Positions 16,986-26,600 of a stretch of 64,000 nucleotides of DNA are shown piece by piece. The first letter of the stretch is position 1; every line of letters begins with the position of its first letter. The stretch is from JARRKC01 sp037388505. GTDB lineage: Bacteria; Acidobacteriota; UBA6911; RPQK01; JAPXNP01. The DNA lies in NCBI GenBank assembly GCA_037388505.1, contig JARRKC010000013.1, forward strand, positions 1-64,000, read 5' to 3'. The notes below the pieces were generated by a model. It was not told the origin of the DNA, did no database searches, and saw nothing but the letters and a program-made list of their open reading frames with translations. The position numbers and the translations under genes are program-made.

Positions 16986-18590
16986 ATGACCGAGGATGTA
17001 CGCAGTCTCCGGCGGCTGAGGGACACGATTCTGGAAGAGGAGGCCCGCCTGCGGGAGGGTGGGGGGGAAAGAGGCCGGAAGCGACAGCGCAGGCTGGGCC
17101 GTCTGCCGGTACGGGAGCGACTCGCCAAGCTTCTCGATCCGACGCCGCCGTTCCTCGAAATCGGCCTGTGGGCGGCTCACGAGATGTATCCGGAGGTCGG
17201 ATCCGTGCCGGCGGCCGGGTTGATCACCGGAATCGGTGATATCTGCGGCCGGCCCTGCATGGTGGTCGCCAATGACGCCACCGTGAAGGCCGGCGCTTTC
17301 TTCCCCCAGACCGTCAAGAAGCTCCTGCGTGCGCAGCGGATCGCTTTCGAATGTAACCTTCCGCTGATTTATCTGGTCGACTCGGCGGGAGTCTACCTGC
17401 CGATGCAGGACGAGATCTTCCCGGACGAGGACGATTTCGGTCGGATCTTTCGGAACAATGCCGTCCTGTCGGCTGCGGGCGTACCCCAGTACGCGGCCAT
17501 CATGGGAAACTGCATTGCCGGCGGTGCCTACCTTCCGGTGCTGTGCGACAAGATTCTGATGACGGAAGGCAGCGGGCTTTACCTGGCCGGCCCGGCGCTG
17601 GTCAAGGCCGCGATCGGACAGGACGTGGACACCGAAGAGCTGGGAGGAGCCGCGCTGCACGCCCAGGTCAGCGGTACCGTTGATTTCCGGGAGAAGGACG
17701 ATGAATCCTGTTTGTCCCGGCTGCGCTCACTGGTCGACCTTCTGCCCGCCCCGAACGATTCTCCAGCCGGTGAAACGCCGCCCGCGAAGGACGGGAACCG
17801 TCTCTATGAGTTGATCGATGGCGGTACCGACGGAGGCTACGATGTACACGACCTGCTGGAGTGCATCGTCGATTCCGGCTCCTTCCAGGAATCGAAGCAG
17901 GAGTACGGTCAGACCGTCGTTACGGGCTATGCCCGTCTGGGCGGATATTCGGTGGGGATCGTGGCCAACCAGCGCATTCGGCGTCAGTCCCGCTCTGAGG
18001 GCATCCAGATCGGCGGCGTCATCTACACTGATAGCGCGGACAAGGCGGCACGCTTCGTTCTGGAATGCAACCAGTCTCAACTGCCCTTGCTGTTCTTTCA
18101 AGATGTCATGGGGTTCATGGTTGGAAAGCGTGCCGAGGAATCCGGAATCATCCGCAGCGGCGCCAAACTCGTCAATGCCATCAGCAACTCGACGGTGCCC
18201 AAGGTCACTGTCATCGTGGGGGGCTCCTTTGGAGCCGGCAACTATGCCATGTGCGGAAAGGCATACGACCCGGCCTTCATCTTCGCGTGGCCCACGGCTC
18301 AATACGCAGTCATGGGACCGGGGCAGGCATCGGAAGTCCTCCTGACCATTCAACAGAAGGCCGCCGAGAGAAGCGGACATCCTCTGGAGCCGGAGGAACT
18401 CGAAGAACTGCGCGAGCGCGTCGCCTCCAACTATGAATCTCAGGCGGACATCCGCTACGGAGCGGCCCGCGGCTGGGTCGACGCGATCCTGCCTCCCGAA
18501 GCAACGCGTGGCGTCCTGCGCCGCACTCTCCGGCTGGTGAGCCGGGAACGTCCGAAAGGCCGGTTCCACACCGGCGTCATACAGGTGTAG
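16986..18590 (+). CDS. Acyl-CoA carboxylase carboxyltransferase (beta) subunit, MCC/GCC-like
   Basis: 534 residues from ATG 16986, just after the previous stop. Two crotonase-like halves; signature segments LIYLVDSAGVYLPMQDEIFPD, NCIAGGAYLPVLCD and VVGGSFGAGNYAMCGKAYDP are those of methylcrotonyl-CoA or geranyl-CoA carboxylase beta subunits rather than propionyl-CoA carboxylase. It moves CO2 from carboxybiotin to the gamma position of a beta-methyl enoyl-CoA. The biotin carboxylase/biotin carrier subunit that must supply carboxybiotin is not in this window. The last residues precede the AtuA start by 2 bp. Confidence 0.93.
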   Translation: MTEDVRSLRRLRDTILEEEARLREGGGERGRKRQRRLGRLPVRERLAKLLDPTPPFLEIGLWAAHEMYPEVGSVPAAGLITGIGDICGRPCMVVANDATVKAGAFFPQTVKKLLRAQRIAFECNLPLIYLVDSAGVYLPMQDEIFPDEDDFGRIFRNNAVLSAAGVPQYAAIMGNCIAGGAYLPVLCDKILMTEGSGLYLAGPALVKAAIGQDVDTEELGGAALHAQVSGTVDFREKDDESCLSRLRSLVDLLPAPNDSPAGETPPAKDGNRLYELIDGGTDGGYDVHDLLECIVDSGSFQESKQEYGQTVVTGYARLGGYSVGIVANQRIRRQSRSEGIQIGGVIYTDSADKAARFVLECNQSQLPLLFFQDVMGFMVGKRAEESGIIRSGAKLVNAISNSTVPKVTVIVGGSFGAGNYAMCGKAYDPAFIFAWPTAQYAVMGPGQASEVLLTIQQKAAERSGHPLEPEELEELRERVASNYESQADIRYGAARGWVDAILPPEATRGVLRRTLRLVSRERPKGRFHTGVIQV

Positions 18591-18592
18591 GG

Positions 18593-19957
18593 ATGACGTT
18601 GAAGATCGGCAATGCACAAGGATTCTGGGGCGACGATCCCGACGCGCCGGCGCGTCTCGTAAGTCAGCAGAGCGACCTCGATTACGTCACGATGGACTAC
18701 CTGGCCGAAGTCTCGCTGTCGATCATGGCGGCACAGCGGGAACGGAAGCCTGAGCTCGGCTACCCGCGCGACTGCGTGGAGGCGATCCGCTCATTGGCCC
18801 CTTTCTGGAGGACCGGTCGCCGCATCCGCGTGGTGACCAACGGAGGCGGGCTCAACCCCCGGGGTTGCGCTGAAGCGTGTGCCGCGGCCTTGCGCAAGGA
18901 CGGCTGCAAAGGGCTGAGAATCGGGATCGTCTCCGGCGATGACATTCTCGAGAGGATGCGCCGCCTGATCCGGGAGGGCTCGTCCGTCGATCTGATGCGC
19001 AACCTGGAGACGGGAGAAGGCATCGATCGGATCTCGGAACGTCTGGTCACGGCCAACGCCTACCTTGGGGTCGACGGAATCGTGCGGGCCCTCGAATCCG
19101 GCGCCGATATCGTTCTCACGGGAAGGGTCACGGACTCCAGCCTCGTTTGTGCTCCCTGTGTGCATCACTACGGCTGGAAGACGACGGAATACGACAAGCT
19201 GGCCGGAGGTCTGGTGGCGGCCCATGTAATCGAGTGCGGCATCCAAGTCTCCGGGGGAATCTCGACCGACTGGCTGGAGGTCCCCTCGCCTGCCGATATG
19301 GGATTCCCCTTCGTGGAGGTGGAGCAGGACGGCACTTTCGTGGTGACGAAGCCTGACGGTACCGGAGGCTGTGTCACCGAACAGACGGTCAAAGAACAGC
19401 TCCTGTATGAGATCGGGGACCCCGAGCGATACCTGACTCCCGAAGCGACCGTCTCCTTCCGTGACATCGAGGTTCGGCAGGAAGGAACCGACCGCGTTCG
19501 GCTCTGGGGATTCCGAGGATCGGCGCCTCCTTCGACCTACAAAGTCAGCGCCAGTTACCGGGATGGCTTCTGGGCGCAGGGGACCCTGACGATCTTTGGC
19601 CGAGACGCCCTGGAAAAGGCCGAGCGCTGCGGTCGAATCGTGCAGGAACGGGTTCGCCGTGCCGGCTATGACCTGGAGGGCTTCGAGGTCGAATCGTTGG
19701 GAAGCGGCGCCTGCGCACCGGGCGTTCTGCCGGCGACCGAGTTGCTCGAAACCGTGCTTCGCATAGCGGTTCGCGATTCGCGTGAGGAGGCAGTGGAGCG
19801 ATTCTGCCGGGAACTGACTCCCCTGGTCACCTCAGGGCCCCAGGGCCTCACCGGCTTTTCCGCCGGGCGCCCGCGACCGAGCCCGGTCTTCGGCTACTGG
19901 CCGTGTCTGATCCCGCGGGACATGGTGTCGGTAGATGTCGAGATCCTGGAGGTCTGA
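18593..19957 (+). CDS. atuA: AtuA-family (DUF1446) acyclic terpene utilisation protein
   Basis: 454 residues. The start KIGNAQGFWGDDPDAPARLV, the VTNGGGLNP and TGRVTDSSL segments and the C-terminal GFSAGRPRPSPVFGYWP match the AtuA/DUF1446 family, required for citronellol and geraniol degradation in Pseudomonas, with biochemical role still unsettled. The start is 2 bp after the carboxyltransferase stop. The next gene encodes the small ferredoxin-fold part that in many homologues is fused to the AtuA C-terminus, so here the two parts are separate, coupled polypeptides. Confidence 0.88.
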   Translation: MTLKIGNAQGFWGDDPDAPARLVSQQSDLDYVTMDYLAEVSLSIMAAQRERKPELGYPRDCVEAIRSLAPFWRTGRRIRVVTNGGGLNPRGCAEACAAALRKDGCKGLRIGIVSGDDILERMRRLIREGSSVDLMRNLETGEGIDRISERLVTANAYLGVDGIVRALESGADIVLTGRVTDSSLVCAPCVHHYGWKTTEYDKLAGGLVAAHVIECGIQVSGGISTDWLEVPSPADMGFPFVEVEQDGTFVVTKPDGTGGCVTEQTVKEQLLYEIGDPERYLTPEATVSFRDIEVRQEGTDRVRLWGFRGSAPPSTYKVSASYRDGFWAQGTLTIFGRDALEKAERCGRIVQERVRRAGYDLEGFEVESLGSGACAPGVLPATELLETVLRIAVRDSREEAVERFCRELTPLVTSGPQGLTGFSAGRPRPSPVFGYWPCLIPRDMVSVDVEILEV

Positions 19958-19958
19958 G

Positions 19959-20267
19959 ATGCGTCTTGGAGAGATTGCTTACGCACGCAGTGGTGACAAG
20001 GGTTCCGCGGCGACCCTCGCGATCTTCGCTCGCCGTCCCGAGGACTTTGGCCGGCTCGAGAGGGTCGTGACGGCCGAGAGGGTGCAGCGCTTCTTCGAAC
20101 CCATGGGATGCGGGCCCGTTCGCCGCTTCTCTCTGCCGAAGCTGCAAGCCCTCAACTTCATCCTCCCCGAGGTTCTGGCCGGCGGCGGCAGCCGCTCCCT
20201 GCGTGTCGATGCCCAGGGCAAAGCCATCGGCCAGGTAGCCCTCGAGATGGAGGTCGGTGATTTGTGA
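19959..20267 (+). CDS. AtuA-associated small protein (C-terminal AtuA-like domain)
   Basis: 102 residues starting MRLGEIAYARSGDKGSAATL, the hallmark of the small domain found fused to, or next to, AtuA/DUF1446 proteins (ARSGDKG motif, then a short alpha-beta fold ending LNFILPEVLAGGGSRSLR). ATG 19959 follows the AtuA stop by 1 bp and has GGAGG at good distance. It presumably forms a complex with AtuA. Cys-poor, so the ferredoxin-like name refers to fold only. Confidence 0.85.
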   Translation: MRLGEIAYARSGDKGSAATLAIFARRPEDFGRLERVVTAERVQRFFEPMGCGPVRRFSLPKLQALNFILPEVLAGGGSRSLRVDAQGKAIGQVALEMEVGDL

Positions 20268-20274
20268 TTCGGCG

Positions 20275-20295
20275 GAGCTGGGAGCTCGAAGCTGG
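20275..20295 (+). repeat. 7-bp tandem repeat inside operon
   Basis: GAGCTGG, GAGCTCG, AAGCTGG, three contiguous heptamers in the 46-bp gap between two operon genes, just before the SD of the hydratase gene. Same periodicity as other intergenic heptamers in this window. Confidence 0.55.
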
Positions 20296-20313
20296 AATAG
20301 GGGGGGCACAATC

Positions 20314-21081
20314 ATGACCGAGCAGCTGATTTTGATCGATCGTCCGAAACCGCAAACCACCATCCTCACGCTCAATCGGCCTGAGAAGCGAAATGCCCTC
20401 AACCTCCCTCTCATGGAACAGCTCTGTCTCCGTCTCGAGGAGCTGTCGAAGTCCGAGGCTTGTCGAGCGGTGATCCTCCGTGGGGCCGGACCCGTCTTCT
20501 GCTCCGGACTCGACCTGAAAGAGGGACTGGATACTACTCTTGCGGAACGCTCGGGTGAAATGGTGGCCCGAACCTTCCGAACACTCAGTGAGAGCCCGAA
20601 AGTGATCATCGCTGCGGCACACGGTGCCGCCATTGCCGGTGGAGGCGGCCTTCTGCTTGCCTGTGACCTTGTCGTCGCCGGCGACGATCTGCTCGTGGGT
20701 TTTCCCGAGGTGCGCCGTGGCCTCGTGGCGGGTCTGGTCATGGCGTATCTTCGCCGGCGCGTGAGAGAAATCGAGGCCAATGAACTGCTTCTCGGCGGAG
20801 AGCTGGTCGACGCCCCGCGCGCTCGCGAAATGGGACTGGTGAACCGGATTGTCTCGAGCGATCGACTGATGGCCGAAGCGCATCGGCTTGCCGCAGCGGT
20901 CTCCGAGGGGGCGCCCCAGGCCCTTCGGACGACCAAGGAGTTCCTACGTTCGCTCTGGCCGCACTCGCTGGAGGCGGATCTGGAGCAGGCCCTGGGGATC
21001 CACGGCCGGGTGCGACTCGGCGAGGAAGCACAGGAAGGCATGCGCGCCTTCCTGGAGAAGCGGAAGCCGTCGTGGCGGTGA
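20314..21081 (+). CDS. Enoyl-CoA hydratase/isomerase (crotonase family)
   Basis: 255 residues from ATG 20314 (GGGGGG SD-like run 7 nt upstream). Crotonase signatures: LNRPEKRNALN, oxyanion-hole segments VFCSGLDLKEG and AAIAGGGGLLLACDL, and FPEVRRGLVAGLV. At the two typical hydratase Glu positions only the FPEVRRG Glu is obvious, so reaction type (hydratase, isomerase or lyase) is not certain. By position it probably hydrates the carboxylated enoyl-CoA made by the two upstream enzymes, as AtuE or methylglutaconyl-CoA hydratase does. Confidence 0.9.
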   Translation: MTEQLILIDRPKPQTTILTLNRPEKRNALNLPLMEQLCLRLEELSKSEACRAVILRGAGPVFCSGLDLKEGLDTTLAERSGEMVARTFRTLSESPKVIIAAAHGAAIAGGGGLLLACDLVVAGDDLLVGFPEVRRGLVAGLVMAYLRRRVREIEANELLLGGELVDAPRAREMGLVNRIVSSDRLMAEAHRLAAAVSEGAPQALRTTKEFLRSLWPHSLEADLEQALGIHGRVRLGEEAQEGMRAFLEKRKPSWR

Positions 21082-21083
21082 GG

Positions 21084-21180
21084 GAAACAGGAATGGGACC
21101 GATAGGACGCATAGGACCTATGGAACGGCGCGAAATTCAAGCCTCGGTCCTATACGTCCTGTTTGTCCTATTTCTCCTAC
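21084..21180 (+). repeat. TAGGAC-type palindromic dispersed repeat, family C copy 1
   Basis: The left arm has GGACCGATAGGACGCATAGGACC (written here only as spaced GGAC-n6 units) and the right arm GGTCCTATACGTCC then TTGTCCTATTTCTCC, so units TAGGAC appear about every 10 bp and then inverted. The arms flank a centre with GGCGCGAAATTCAAGCC. A second copy with the same plan lies at 44990-45113. Confidence 0.75.
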
Positions 21181-21191
21181 TGGCTTATAGT
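21163..21191 (+). promoter_or_regulatory. Repeat-borne promoter for prolyl oligopeptidase
   Basis: TTGTCC (21163-21168) lies in the right arm of the family C repeat; 17 bp later comes TATAGT (21186-21191), just outside it. Start codon 32 bp further on. Spacing and -10 are good. Confidence 0.5.
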
Positions 21192-21223
21192 CACCCCCTG
21201 GAAAACCGTTCAGGAGAATGATC

Positions 21224-23386
21224 ATGAAGAGACTGATGCTCACTTTGGCCCTCGTCCTGCCCTTACTGTGGACCAGTTGCACGATACAGGAGAGTGAGAA
21301 GCTCAACTACCCGACGGCCAGACGCGACGATATCGTCAACGACTACTTCGGGACCAAGGTGCCGGCACCTTACGAGTGGATGGAGGACCTCAACAGTCCG
21401 GAGGTCCAGCAGTGGGTCACCGCCGAGAACAAGCTGACGGACGACTACTTTTCCAAAGTCCCCATCCGGGGATGGATCAACCAGCGGTTGACCGATCTTT
21501 GGAATTATCCCAAGGCGGGCGTGCCCGATGAGGAAGGCGGCCGGCTCTTCTTCCGAAAGAACAGCGGACTGCAGAACCAGTCCGTCGTCTACGTCCAGGA
21601 TGGCCTGCAAGGGGAGGCACGGGAGCTTTTGAACCCCAACGTGCTCTCACCGGATGGATCTCTTGCTCTGGCGGGCTACGTTCCTTCGCCCGATGGCAAG
21701 CTCCTCGCTTATCAGCTTTCCGAAGGAGGTTCGGACTGGCAGACCATTCACCTCCTGGATGTCTCCACGGGAAAGACTCTGGACGACGCCGTGCGTTGGG
21801 TGAAGTTCTCCGGCGTGGCCTGGACTAAGGACAATCGGGGCTTCTTCTACTCCCGGTACCCGGAACCGCCGCAAGGCAAGGCCATCAGCCAGCAGGTGAC
21901 CAACCAGAAGCTCTATTATCACCGGCTCGGTACGGCGCAGGACCAGGACAAGCTGATCTACCAGCGCGAGGACCTGCCGGGCTGGATCGTCGAGGGTGCA
22001 GTGTCCGACGACGGCAGGTACCTGTATGTCCTTCTGGTCAATGGAACGGCTCACATGAACGAGCTCTTCTACGCCGACCTCGGCAACCCCACCAAACCGA
22101 ACATCGGCGCCAAGTTCCAACCTCTGTACACCAGGAACGACGCCCTCTATGAACCCGTAGGTGACGATGGCAATACTCTGTATCTTCACACCACGCTGGA
22201 CGCCCCGCGCGGTCGGATCGTGGCGACCACGTTCTCCGACCCCTCGCCCGAGAATTGGCGCGAGGTCGTACCTCAGCGAGAAGGAGTCATCAGCGGCGCT
22301 CTGTTGGCCGACCGACAGATCGTCGTCCTCTCCGAGGTCGTGGCCAAGAGCCAACTGGAAGTTTTCGATGAGAAGGGGGAGCATCACCGGCAGATCGATC
22401 TACCCGGCATCGGGTCGGTATCCGGACTCAGCGGTCATAGCGGATCTGCGGATCTGTACTTCGGTTTCACCTCTTTTCTCGCCCCCGGAGCCGTTTATCA
22501 CTACGATCTGAAATCGGATCAGCGTTCGACCTTCTTTGCACCCAAGGTCGACTTCGATGCTTCGAAATACGTGACCGAGCAGGTCTTCTACGCCTCCAAA
22601 GACGGCACGCAGATCCCCATGTTCATCACTCACATCAGGGATCTTCAGCTCAACGGCAAAAATCCCACTATCCTCTATGGATACGGCGGCTTTGACATTA
22701 CCGTGAGTCCCAGCTTCAACCCCATCTACCCGGTCTGGCTCGAGTTGGGCGGTGTCTATGCAGTGCCCAACCTGCGAGGCGGAGGCACCTACGGGGAGAA
22801 ATGGCACCAGGCCGGCATGCTCGGCAACAAGCAGAATGTTTTCGACGACTTTGCCTGGGCCGCCAAGTACCTCATCGATCAGAAATATACGGACCGCGAC
22901 CACCTCGGCATCCAGGGCTATTCCAACGGCGGTTTGCTGGTGGGGGCCTCGATCACCGAGCATCCCGAACTGTTCGGCGCCGCCTACGCCGGAGCGGGGG
23001 TGCTCGACATGTTGCGCTATCAGCGCTTCTCCGGGGGCGACCTCTGGGCTCCCGAGTACGGCACCTCGGAAAACGAGGAGGCTTTCAAATGGCTGTATGC
23101 CTACTCGCCGCTCCAGAACGTCAAGGATGGTGTTTGTTACCCGCCTACGATCATTACCACGGCAGACCATGATGACCGCGTCGTTCCCAGTCACTCCTAC
23201 AAGTTCGCCGCTGCCCTCCAGCACGCTCAGGGTTGCGACAACCCGGTGTTGATTCACATTGCGACCAACACGAGTCACGGCTACATGCCCACGGACAAGC
23301 GCATCTCCCAGACCGCCGACGTGTGGGCTTTCGAAGCCTGGAATCTGGGCGTCAAGCAGCCGCCCGCTTCGGCAGACGGAAAGTAG
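21224..23386 (+). CDS. Prolyl oligopeptidase (S9A), exported
   Basis: 720 residues from ATG 21224, which has AGGAG 7 nt upstream; the ATG at 21218 is too close to it. N-terminal hydrophobic segment ends LLWTSC, an imperfect lipobox, so it may be a lipoprotein or a cleaved periplasmic enzyme. N-terminal YPTARRDDIVNDYFGTKVPA and PYEWMED are typical of the family, followed by a seven-bladed propeller and a C-terminal peptidase domain. Catalytic triad visible: Ser in GYSNGGLLVGA (about residue 567), Asp in DHDDRVVP (about 650) and His in NTSHGYM (about 684). It cleaves after Pro in oligopeptides up to about 30 residues. Monocistronic. Confidence 0.94.
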   Translation: MKRLMLTLALVLPLLWTSCTIQESEKLNYPTARRDDIVNDYFGTKVPAPYEWMEDLNSPEVQQWVTAENKLTDDYFSKVPIRGWINQRLTDLWNYPKAGVPDEEGGRLFFRKNSGLQNQSVVYVQDGLQGEARELLNPNVLSPDGSLALAGYVPSPDGKLLAYQLSEGGSDWQTIHLLDVSTGKTLDDAVRWVKFSGVAWTKDNRGFFYSRYPEPPQGKAISQQVTNQKLYYHRLGTAQDQDKLIYQREDLPGWIVEGAVSDDGRYLYVLLVNGTAHMNELFYADLGNPTKPNIGAKFQPLYTRNDALYEPVGDDGNTLYLHTTLDAPRGRIVATTFSDPSPENWREVVPQREGVISGALLADRQIVVLSEVVAKSQLEVFDEKGEHHRQIDLPGIGSVSGLSGHSGSADLYFGFTSFLAPGAVYHYDLKSDQRSTFFAPKVDFDASKYVTEQVFYASKDGTQIPMFITHIRDLQLNGKNPTILYGYGGFDITVSPSFNPIYPVWLELGGVYAVPNLRGGGTYGEKWHQAGMLGNKQNVFDDFAWAAKYLIDQKYTDRDHLGIQGYSNGGLLVGASITEHPELFGAAYAGAGVLDMLRYQRFSGGDLWAPEYGTSENEEAFKWLYAYSPLQNVKDGVCYPPTIITTADHDDRVVPSHSYKFAAALQHAQGCDNPVLIHIATNTSHGYMPTDKRISQTADVWAFEAWNLGVKQPPASADGK

Positions 23387-23407
23387 GGAGCGAACTGGAG
23401 GAATTCT

Positions 23408-23435
23408 GAGGTTTGGGGTTTGCGATTTCGAGGGG
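23408..23435 (+). repeat. 7-bp periodic repeat in the 301-bp gap before the kinase
   Basis: GAGGTTT, GGGGTTT, GCGATTT, CGAGGGG: four consecutive heptamers with a conserved rhythm. The rest of the gap 23387-23687 holds no gene I can support and no clear promoter. Confidence 0.5.
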
Positions 23436-23687
23436 GAACCGGACGCAGCACCGTGTCCCATGCGTGTGCCGCAGCTCCATGCTCGAAGCTCTTCGCCGAT
23501 TCCCGCATACGCCTACGATGGCGAGGCAACCATAGTAGAATCGACGATCGCCATCGACTCGACGCTTCTCGCGGCCTCAGTTAGACTGGGCATGGAAGGG
23601 ACTTCCTGGAAGCGGCTCGATCCACCATAGGGGGTCCGAATACCAGGTGCCGAGTGCGCATGGGGCGAGTCTAGGAGCGTTGGGGGA

Positions 23688-26600
23688 ATGGAAACGATGA
23701 AGCGCATAAAGCGAAGTCCTGAGGCTCGTCTCTCCGGATCAGCGAATCCGGTAAATGGCTCTTCAGACCAGCGGGGCAGCCACCTGATCGATTTCTACCA
23801 TCAGATTGCAGAGGGTGCACCCGACTGGGAATGTTGGCGAACCCCTGAGGGCAAGTGTGTCTACGTTTCTCCCTCTTGCGAGCGGATCACCGGGTATCGG
23901 GCTCAACAGTTCATGTCCGACCCTGAGCTGCACCTTTCCGTGATCCATCCTGAAGATCGTTCCCGCGTCGCCGCACATTTTTGCGAGTCAGGTGAGCTCG
24001 CAGATGCGGTTCCCCTGGAGTTCAGGATCCTGCATCGTAATGGGCAAGTCCGATGGGTGAATCATGTCTGCCACCCGATTTGCGATGAGCGCGGAAGCCT
24101 GATGTGGAGACGCGTGCTGCAACGGGATATCACGTCCTACAAAGCGGCCCAGCTGGCCCTTGCCGGACAGGAGAAACTCTTTCGCGAGTTGGCCGAGAAC
24201 CTGGAAGAAGTCCTGTGGATCGTCTCACCCGACTGGAATGAAGTGCTCTACGTCAGTCCGGCCTACGCCGAATTGTGGGGCCGCTCGTGTGAGGAGCTTC
24301 GGGTTTCTCCACGTTCCTGGCTCGATGCGGTCCTCGAAGAAGATCGGCCCCGAATCCTGTCGAACATCACCCGTGTGGCTCAGGAACCGCTACAGGGATT
24401 GGCATCTGTGGAGTACCGTGTCCGCCGTCCGGATGGATCGATCCGTTGGGTGCGGGCGCGCGGCTTTGGGATCCACGATGAGACGGGCCGGATCCACCGC
24501 GTGGTTGGGATTGCCGAAGATGTCACCGACCAAAAGCAAGTCGAGAACGCCCTCCGCCGACGCCAGCAGGAATATCAGACCCTGGCCGGAAACCTGCCCG
24601 GACTCGTTTACCGAGTGTATTTGCAGGAGGGGAGCAGGATGCACTTCTACAACGATCTCCTCGAGCCGACGACCGGCTTTCGGGCCGAAGAGCTGACGAC
24701 CGGCGAAATCTGTTCGATCATTCGACTCATCGTTCCGGAGGATCGGGAGCGTGTCATCGAGACCGTGGAGGAGGCTGTCGAGAAGGAGCAGCCCTTCGAC
24801 ATAAGCTACAGACTCGAGCGAAAGAACCGCGAGATTCGTCACATGAGCGAGCGCGGTCGCCCGATCCGTGACGAGAACGGGCGTCCACTCTACATCGACG
24901 GACTCATCTTCGACGTCACGGATCAAATGCTGCAGGAGGAACAACTCCGGGAGAGAGAAGCTCAGCTGCGGGCTTTTTTCGATGCCAACGCCGTGTGCAT
25001 GAGCATCGTGGCGCTCGATGACGACGATCTCGTCTACGTGCGTCCCAACGAGACAATGGCGGCTTTCTACGGTCTGACGGCTACGACCTTGAGCGGCAAG
25101 CGCTGCCGAGAGCTGGGAGTCAGCGAAGAGACGCTGGCCGGCTGGATCGAGATGTTCGCGGAGTGCCTGCGAACCGGTGAACCTGTGTCCCGCGAGTACA
25201 ACTTCGGGTTGCATGGCCAGGAGCACTGGTATCACGGGACCATAAGCCCGATCTCGCTATCTTCCGACTCCCCCCTGTTCGCACTGGCGACCGTCGACAT
25301 CACCGAACGCAAGAAGACCGAACAGGCTTTGCGCGAGAGCGAAGCCCGCTTCCGGGAGGTCCTCGAGAACGCTCTCGACGCCTCCTATCGTCGCGATCTC
25401 ACTTCAGGTCGGTTGGATTTCATGAGCCCTGTCATCGAACAGATAACCGGATTCTCTCCGGAGGAAATCGCGGCACTTGACGTTCAACAGGGTCTGGATC
25501 TCGTGCACCCCGATGACCGCCAAGCCGTGATCGGGGAGATCCAGAGGTCCGCCTCAGGCGAAGCCGGTTTCGTGGAATATCGGTTCCGTACCAAGAACGG
25601 AGAGTACCGCTGGTTCGGTGACAAGATGCGAGTCGTCATGGCGGGTGGCGAGCCGCGCTACCGGGTGGGAGTCGTGCGTGACATTACGCACCGCAAGCAG
25701 GTCGAGGAAGCCCTGCGTCGTGCCAAGGATGAACTCGAGGAGCGGGTGCACCAGCGGACAAAGGAACTCGAACTGCGGGCAAACCAACTGGCACGCCTCT
25801 CTTCAGAGTTGACAATCGTCGAGCAGAGGGAGAGGCGGCGCCTGGCTCAGGTCCTTCACGATCATCTTCAGCAACTTCTCGTCGGGGCGAAATTCGGGCT
25901 CGACGTCCTTTCACGGAGAATCGGCCAGAAACACATGGACACGATCGGACAGGTGGAAGCGCTTCTGAACGAATCGATCAATACGGCCCGGTCCTTGACT
26001 GCCGAGTTGTCTCCACCCATCCTCCATGAGGCCGGCCTCAATGCTGCTCTGGAATGGTTGATCCGGTGGATGAAGGAGAAACACGGCCTGACCGTGGAAT
26101 TCGACACCGACGAAGAAGTCCGTACCAGTCGCGAGGACATCCGGGTGCTCATCTTCGAATCGGTTCGCGAAGCCCTGCTCAATGTCGTCAAACATGCAAA
26201 GGTGACCCGGGCAAAGGTCAGCTTGACTCGTCACGACCCGGAACATCTACGGGCACTGATCAGCGATGAGGGTGTCGGTTTCGAACCCGGAGTTCTGTCC
26301 AACCGCGACGATTCGACGAAGGGCGGCTTCGGGCTGGTCAGCATGCGGGAACGTCTGAGATTAATGGGTGGCTCACTGGAGATCGAAAGCACCGCCCACG
26401 AAGGCACGCGCTTGATCCTTACCGTCCCGATAGAGTCCCCGGCGGCGGTCATGGGCGAGGAGGAAGCAGAGGAGACTCGTGAAGAAGAGGGGGCTCAGCC
26501 CGAGACAGGACAACAGGCCGGTGGGGGAGGGAAATCCGCCAGGAAGGGTCGCATCCGTGTTCTGCTCGTCGACGATCATGTGGTGATGCGGCAGGGCCTT

